From Anaerococcus vaginalis (GTDB taxonomy: Bacteria; Bacillota; Clostridia; Tissierellales; Peptoniphilaceae), in assembly GCA_018363915.1 (NCBI GenBank), contig JAGZMY010000003.1, positions 62,001 to 126,000 on the forward strand: 64,000 bases of DNA, written 5' to 3'. The notes beneath the pieces were generated by a model. That model was not told where the DNA came from and searched no databases. It was given only the letters and a program-made list of their open reading frames with translations. Shown in pieces: positions 62,973 to 64,000 of the stretch (the first letter of the stretch is position 1; each line of letters begins with the position of its first letter). The position numbers and the translations under genes were made by a program.

Positions 62973-64000
62973 ATGGAAAAAAGAACTTATTCTGATAAAG
63001 AATTAATTAAAAAATTTATTCCTTATTACAAGGATTACAAAAATATTTTGGCTATTGATTTATTTTCTGCATTTTTAACAACTGTTTGTGAATTGATTTT
63101 ACCAATTATTTTATCATCACTTACAGATCACGCATCAAATTCTAGCTTAACATATTCAATTATTTTAAAATTAACTTTAATATATACTCTTACAAAACTT
63201 GTAGAAGTTTGTGGAAGATATTTTATGCAATCTTACGGGCACATAATGGGAGCTCACATTGAAAAAGATATGCGACGTGATATTTTCAAACATTTTTTGA
63301 CAATGTCAACAGCTTTTTTCAATGAAACAAAAATTGGGCAACTTATGAGTAGGATGACGACAGATTTATTTGATATTACAGAATTTTCTCATCATTGCCC
63401 TGAAGAATTTTTTATCGGTTTTATAAAACTTACGATTTCTTTTGTAGTTTTGATGACTATAAATATTCCTTTGACTTTAGTTTTGTATATAATAATTCCA
63501 CTTATGGTTTATGCTGCAAGAATTAAAAGAAGAGCTTTTTCAAAATCTGTTAAAAGTGAGAAAAAACAAATTGGAGAAATTAATGCAAGCATTGAAGATT
63601 CTCTTTTGGGAATAGACGTTGTAAAATCTTTTGCAAATGAAAGTTTAGAAAAAGAAAAATTTAAAAAGGGAAACGACAAGTTTGTAGATATTAAAAAAGT
63701 AAAATATTACAATATGGCATCCTACAATATGATTAACCAATTATTTGCGGGAAGTATGTATGCGGTTTTAATTATTATTGGAGGAAATTTTGTAATAAAA
63801 AAATTAATGAGTCCAGGAGATCTTGTTGCTTTCGTTTTATATTTAAATACAATAATTGCAACTGTAAACAGGCTTGTAGAATTTACAGACCAATACCAAA
63901 AAGGAATTACAGGAATTGAAAGATTTTATGAAGTGATTAATTTGAAATCTGATATTTTTGATAAAGAAAATGCGAAAGAACTTACAGATGTTAAGGGAGA
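62973..64000 (+). CDS. ABC exporter, membrane domain (truncated by window end)
   Basis: From ATG 62973, after TAAGGAGGAGAA, the frame is open to the window end (342 codons). The product shows the six-helix membrane domain of a type IV (MsbA/multidrug) ABC exporter: hydrophobic segments near 25-45, 63-80, 140-165 and 245-270, with the intracellular-loop segment FFNETKIGQLMSRMTTDLFDITEF (in part, about 112) and SIEDSLLGIDVVKSFANE. The nucleotide-binding domain lies beyond the edge. It is divergent from nfnAB. Substrate unknown. Confidence 0.88.
   Translation, partial: MEKRTYSDKELIKKFIPYYKDYKNILAIDLFSAFLTTVCELILPIILSSLTDHASNSSLTYSIILKLTLIYTLTKLVEVCGRYFMQSYGHIMGAHIEKDMRRDIFKHFLTMSTAFFNETKIGQLMSRMTTDLFDITEFSHHCPEEFFIGFIKLTISFVVLMTINIPLTLVLYIIIPLMVYAARIKRRAFSKSVKSEKKQIGEINASIEDSLLGIDVVKSFANESLEKEKFKKGNDKFVDIKKVKYYNMASYNMINQLFAGSMYAVLIIIGGNFVIKKLMSPGDLVAFVLYLNTIIATVNRLVEFTDQYQKGITGIERFYEVINLKSDIFDKENAKELTDVKG

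Noticed and set aside
1..64000. CRISPR arrays, rRNA genes, prophage, transposase genes
   Set aside because: Both strands were read for spaced direct repeats, conserved rRNA stretches and typical mobile gene products. None were found, apart from the small MITE-like repeat near 52.8-53.0 kb.

Overview
The window is an ordinary-looking stretch of chromosome from a very AT-rich, Gram-positive, strictly anaerobic Firmicute. The gene set (group B-like [FeFe] hydrogenase, two flavodiiron proteins, superoxide reductase, an acyl-CoA dehydrogenase/EtfA fusion, NfnAB, ammonia-dependent asparagine synthetase, AddAB) and the protein style suggest the Peptoniphilaceae/Tissierellia (Anaerococcus, Peptoniphilus and relatives). 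The genus is an inference. Nearly all of the DNA is coding, with short operons joined by ATGA overlaps, clear AGGAGG-type ribosome sites and simple intrinsic terminators. No phage, insertion sequence, CRISPR array or rRNA was seen. One tRNA, one riboswitch and one small MITE-like repeat are present.

Layout. 1-9.2 kb: superoxide reductase (cut by the window edge), an RlmL-like rRNA methyltransferase, an L,D-transpeptidase, the ECF transporter module ecfA1-ecfA2-ecfT with truA, a membrane-anchored DUF4097-like protein and recQ. 9.2-17.8 kb: asnA, then a Pho regulon with two PstS-like lipoproteins, pstCAB, phoU and a PhoP/PhoR pair. 17.8-24.5 kb: a [2Fe-2S] protein with an [FeFe] hydrogenase, a flavodiiron protein, then an operon of an acyl-CoA dehydrogenase-EtfA-rubredoxin fusion and a second flavodiiron protein. 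24.6-28.5 kb: nadE, a phosphoesterase, a tRNA, a nucleoside deoxyribosyltransferase and a DUF4230 protein. 28.5-34.1 kb: a PRPP-type ykkC riboswitch and purCEFMND. 34.2-39.5 kb: an RmlD-like reductase, a glutamate/dicarboxylate symporter, and a Zur-like regulator divergent from znuACB. 39.5-51.2 kb: yaaA, sbcDC and addBA (DNA end processing). 51.2-64 kb: two reductases, a MITE-like repeat, pdxS divergent from a PdxR-type regulator, tetR-MMPL-coiled-coil protein, nfnAB, and the start of an ABC exporter.

Three signals stand out. (1) Both PstS-like proteins are circularly permuted: the segment that is normally the C-terminal half (starting SREDGSGTR) comes first and the normal N-terminal half (GSTSVTP) comes last. 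(2) The rubredoxin domain at the end of the acyl-CoA dehydrogenase fusion keeps the rubredoxin sequence but all four iron-binding cysteines are replaced (Asp, Ser, Ser, Ser). (3) Several reactions that usually take nitrogen from glutamine seem set up for free ammonia: NadE has Gly where the glutaminase cysteine belongs, PurF has Ser for its N-terminal Cys plus other lost glutamine-site residues, PdxS has no adjacent PdxT, and asparagine is made by AsnA. This fits an amino-acid fermenter living in high ammonia and suggests lineage-wide erosion of glutaminase domains.
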